The notes under the pieces are model-generated. The model was given only the letters and a program-made list of their open reading frames with translations. It was not told where the DNA came from and ran no database searches. A program made the translations under genes and the position numbers. Shown one piece after another: positions 61,595 through 64,000 of a stretch of 64,000 bases of DNA. The stretch covers positions 1,638,222 through 1,702,221 of the forward strand of contig NC_066833.1 in assembly GCF_001640805.2 (NCBI RefSeq), read 5' to 3'. Every line of letters starts with the position of its first letter. Position 1 is the first letter of the stretch. This stretch comes from Lates calcarifer. Taxonomy: Eukaryota > Chordata > Actinopteri > Centropomidae.

Positions 61595-62400
61595 CTAGGC
61601 GTCAGTGTTGCCGTTCTCCTCCGGCTGCAGCTGCTCCTTCTCTGTGCAGTCCTCCTGCGGGGGGCGCACTCTCTTAAAGAAACCCAACTGAGGAAGAGGA
61701 TGAGAAGAAGAAGGAGGAGGAGGAGTAGGGAGAGAATTACAATAACATGTTTAGTCATAAACTTCTACCTCTTGCTCAGAACCAGTCTCACATGATGACC
61801 TGCTGAAGATTTCACCTCAAAATCTGGCTCAGTACTTTTTAACCTGTTTTAAATGAAACCTCTGGGTTTAATCTTCAAACATGTGTCTGGATGAACTGTG
61901 GTAACAGTTGTGGAGCAACTTACCTGCCAAGTACCTGAGAAACTGTGAGCAGGTGTACAGAGGAGAACTGGTGGTGGAGCTGGTTTAAGGGCAAATGGGG
62001 GATCACAGCAAATACTGATCTGATTTAGGTTCTTTTCTCTCTCGACATCCTCGCTTTACCTTTAGTGCCTAAAACGTTTGAGCTCTGTAGATGTGGATGA
62101 AACACTATTCTAAACCAGTGTTCTTCTGACTTCTCAACTGGAACGCCGTCAACTCAGAGACGACGTCACTCCCAGTTCTGACCTCTGACCTCCGAAAGCA
62201 CCATAACAGAACAGAACTAGGATTACTGCTTTGACGTCTGTCCCCCATGAACCCAGTATGTGTCCGTGTTTGTCTCTCACCTTGTACATGATGAAGATGA
62301 GCAGCGCCAGCAGCAGCAGTCCGGCCAGTACAGCCAGAGCCACCACCCAGCCTGGCACCGGCTGAGGAGCGTCTGCCACCCACAACACCGACACACTCAC
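61595..62400 (-). CDS. itgav: Integrin alpha-V, last two coding exons (partial)
   Basis: The alpha-V chain pairs with several beta chains, binds RGD ligands and activates latent TGF-beta at the cell surface. Exons here: 62281-62400 (120 nt) and 61595-61687 (93 nt including the stop). The first encodes the membrane-proximal end, PQPVPGWV, and a helix rich in Leu/Ala ([15 protein letters not shown]) ending MYK. The second encodes the cytoplasmic tail [18 protein letters not shown]...NTDA. The GFFKR motif followed by VRPPQE and EQLQP distinguishes alpha-V from alpha-IIb, alpha-5 and alpha-8. The donor after MYK is GTGAGAG and the acceptor is CCTCAG. The rest of the gene lies beyond the right edge. 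Confidence 0.93.
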
Positions 62401-62570
62401 CTGAAAACACACAGACAGACACACACACACACACATTTATACACTGACACGTTTCACACCTCTGATGACAGACATTAATGAGGAGACACAGCAGTGAAGG
62501 AGACATCTTAACCTGCCTCATTCACCTACACTTTGTTTTGTTATCCATGTTTTTTTTGTTTGCTTTTTTA

Positions 62571-64000
62571 GTGAATGTGTTATTGCGTGTGTTATTATGT
62601 GTGTTGTTGTGTGTGTTATTGTGTGTTATTGTGTGTTATTATGTGTGTTGTTGTGTGTGTTATTGTGTGTTGTTGTGTGTGTTATTGTGTGTTATTGTGT
62701 GTTATTGTGTGTTATTATGTGTGTTATTGTGTGTGTTATTATGTGTGTTGTTGTGTGTGTTATTGTGTGTTATTGTGTGTTATTGCGTGTGTTATTGTGT
62801 GTTATTATGTGTGTTATTGTGTGTGTTATTGTGTGTGTTGTTGTGTGTGTTGTTGTGTGTTGTTGTGTGTTATTGTGTGTTGTTGTGTGTTATTGTGTGT
62901 TATTGTGTGTGTTGTTGTGTGTGTTGTTGTGTGTGTTGTTGTGTGTTATTGTGTGTTATTGTGTGTTGTTGTGTGTGTTATTGTGTGTTATTGTGTGTTG
63001 TTGTGTGTTGTTGTGTGTTATTGTGTGTTGTTGTGTGTTGTTGTGTGTTATTGTGTGTGTTATTGTGTGTGTTATTGTGTGTTGTTGTGTGTGTTATTGT
63101 GTGTGTTATTGTGTGTGTTATTGTGTGTTGTTGTGTGTGTTATTGTGTGTTATTGTGTGTTATTGTGTGTGTTATTGCGTGTATTGTGTGTGTGTGTGTT
63201 GTTGTGTGTGTTGTTGTGTGTGTTATTGTGTGTGTGTTGTTGTGTGTGTTGTTGTGTGTTATTGTGTGTTATTGTGTGTTATTGTGTGTGTTATTGTGTG
63301 TTGTTGTGTGTGTGTTGTTGTGTGTTATTGTGTGTTATTGTGTGTTATTGTGTGTGTTGTTGTGTGTTATTGTGTGTTGTTGTTGTGTGTGTTGTTGTGT
63401 GTGTTGTTGTGTGTTATTGTGTGTGTTATTGTGTGTGTTATTGTGTGTTGTTGTGTGTGTTATTGGTGTGTGTTATTGTGTGTGTTATTGTGTGTTATTG
63501 TGTGTTATTGTGTGTTGTTGCGTGTGTTGTTGCGTGTGTTATTGTGTGTGTTATTGTGTGTGTTGTTGTGTGTGTTGTTGTGTGTGTGTTGTTGTGTGTG
63601 TTATTGTGTGTTATTGGTGTGTTATTGTGTGTTATTGCGTGTGTGTTATTGGCGTGTGTTATTGTGTGTGTGTTATGTGTGTGGTGTTATTTATTGTGTG
63701 TTATTGCGTGTGTTGTTGGCGTGTGTTGTTGGTGTGTGTTGTGTGTTGTTGTGTGTGTTATTGTGTGTGTTATTGTGTGTTGTTGTGTGTGTTTTGTGTG
63801 TTTTGTGTGTTATTGTGTGTGTTATTGTGTGTTGTTGTGTGTTGTTGTGTGTGTTATTGTGTGTTATTGTGTGTTGTTATTGTGTGTTGTTGTGTGTGTT
63901 ATGTGTGTGTTATTGTGTGTTGTTGTGTTGTTGTTGTGTGTTATTGTGTGTTATTGTGTGTTTGTTGTGTGTTATTGTGTGTTGTTGTGTGTTGTTGTGT
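62571..64000. repeat. Large TGTGTTATTG/TGTGTTGTTG minisatellite in an itgav intron
   Basis: At least 1.43 kb built from units (TG)2-4 + TTATTG or TTGTTG, 10-14 bp each, with occasional GCGTG, GGTG and ATGTG variants. It runs off the window. It contains almost no C and is strongly T/G-biased on this strand. It begins about 170 bp beyond the acceptor of the transmembrane exon. Confidence 0.95.

Noticed and set aside
62571..64000. Possible CRISPR array (short repeats in series)
   Set aside because: Units are 10-14 bp, simple TG-rich, without unique spacers, and lie in an intron of a vertebrate gene.

Overview
The window is vertebrate nuclear DNA, almost certainly from a teleost fish. The genes have many short exons with GT/AG introns, and the non-coding DNA is full of families typical of fish genomes: L2-type LINE tails, Tc1 relics, a tRNA-derived SINE and long (TG)n tracts. 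Gene models were built by hand from splice sites and reading frame; names rest on recognised protein families, with no database search.

Layout. (1) 1-7.6 kb: repeat-rich DNA with an old retroviral gag-like scrap at the left edge, several minisatellites, a perfect hairpin, and a puzzling minus-strand series of exon-like modules of about 15-25 nt. These lie downstream of a possible first exon (7432-7515) and a consensus CRE (7616-7623). (2) 9.3-23.3 kb, minus strand: a complete eight-exon tgfbr2 gene (TGF-beta receptor type II, 647 codons plus stop) with an unusually long Glu/Gln- and Ser-rich C-terminal tail. (3) 24.7-29.8 kb, plus strand and divergent from tgfbr2: an eight-exon alpha-aspartyl dipeptidase (peptidase E-like) gene carrying one extra base just after the catalytic serine motif. 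(4) 30.2-56.3 kb, minus strand: three tandem copies (A, B, C) of a seven-exon gene. Each copy encodes a signal peptide, an F-type (fucolectin) domain and a C-type lectin domain. Copy A is open from start to stop (316 aa). Copy B has a frameshift only in the C-type domain, so its F-type domain could still be made. Copy C has a frameshift and stop at the end of the F-type domain and another frameshift in the C-type domain. (5) 57.6-64 kb, minus strand: the 3' end of itgav (integrin alpha-V), with about 4 kb of 3'UTR and the last two coding exons. The next intron holds more than 1.4 kb of a TGTGTTATTG-type minisatellite that runs off the window.

The genes do not form one pathway. TGFBR2 and alpha-V integrin meet biologically, since alpha-V integrins activate latent TGF-beta, but nothing here shows that their proximity matters. 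The lectin cluster is the most distinctive part: a local family of secreted two-domain lectins that is duplicating, decaying and apparently exchanging sequence between copies, with an octamer element kept upstream of each first exon.
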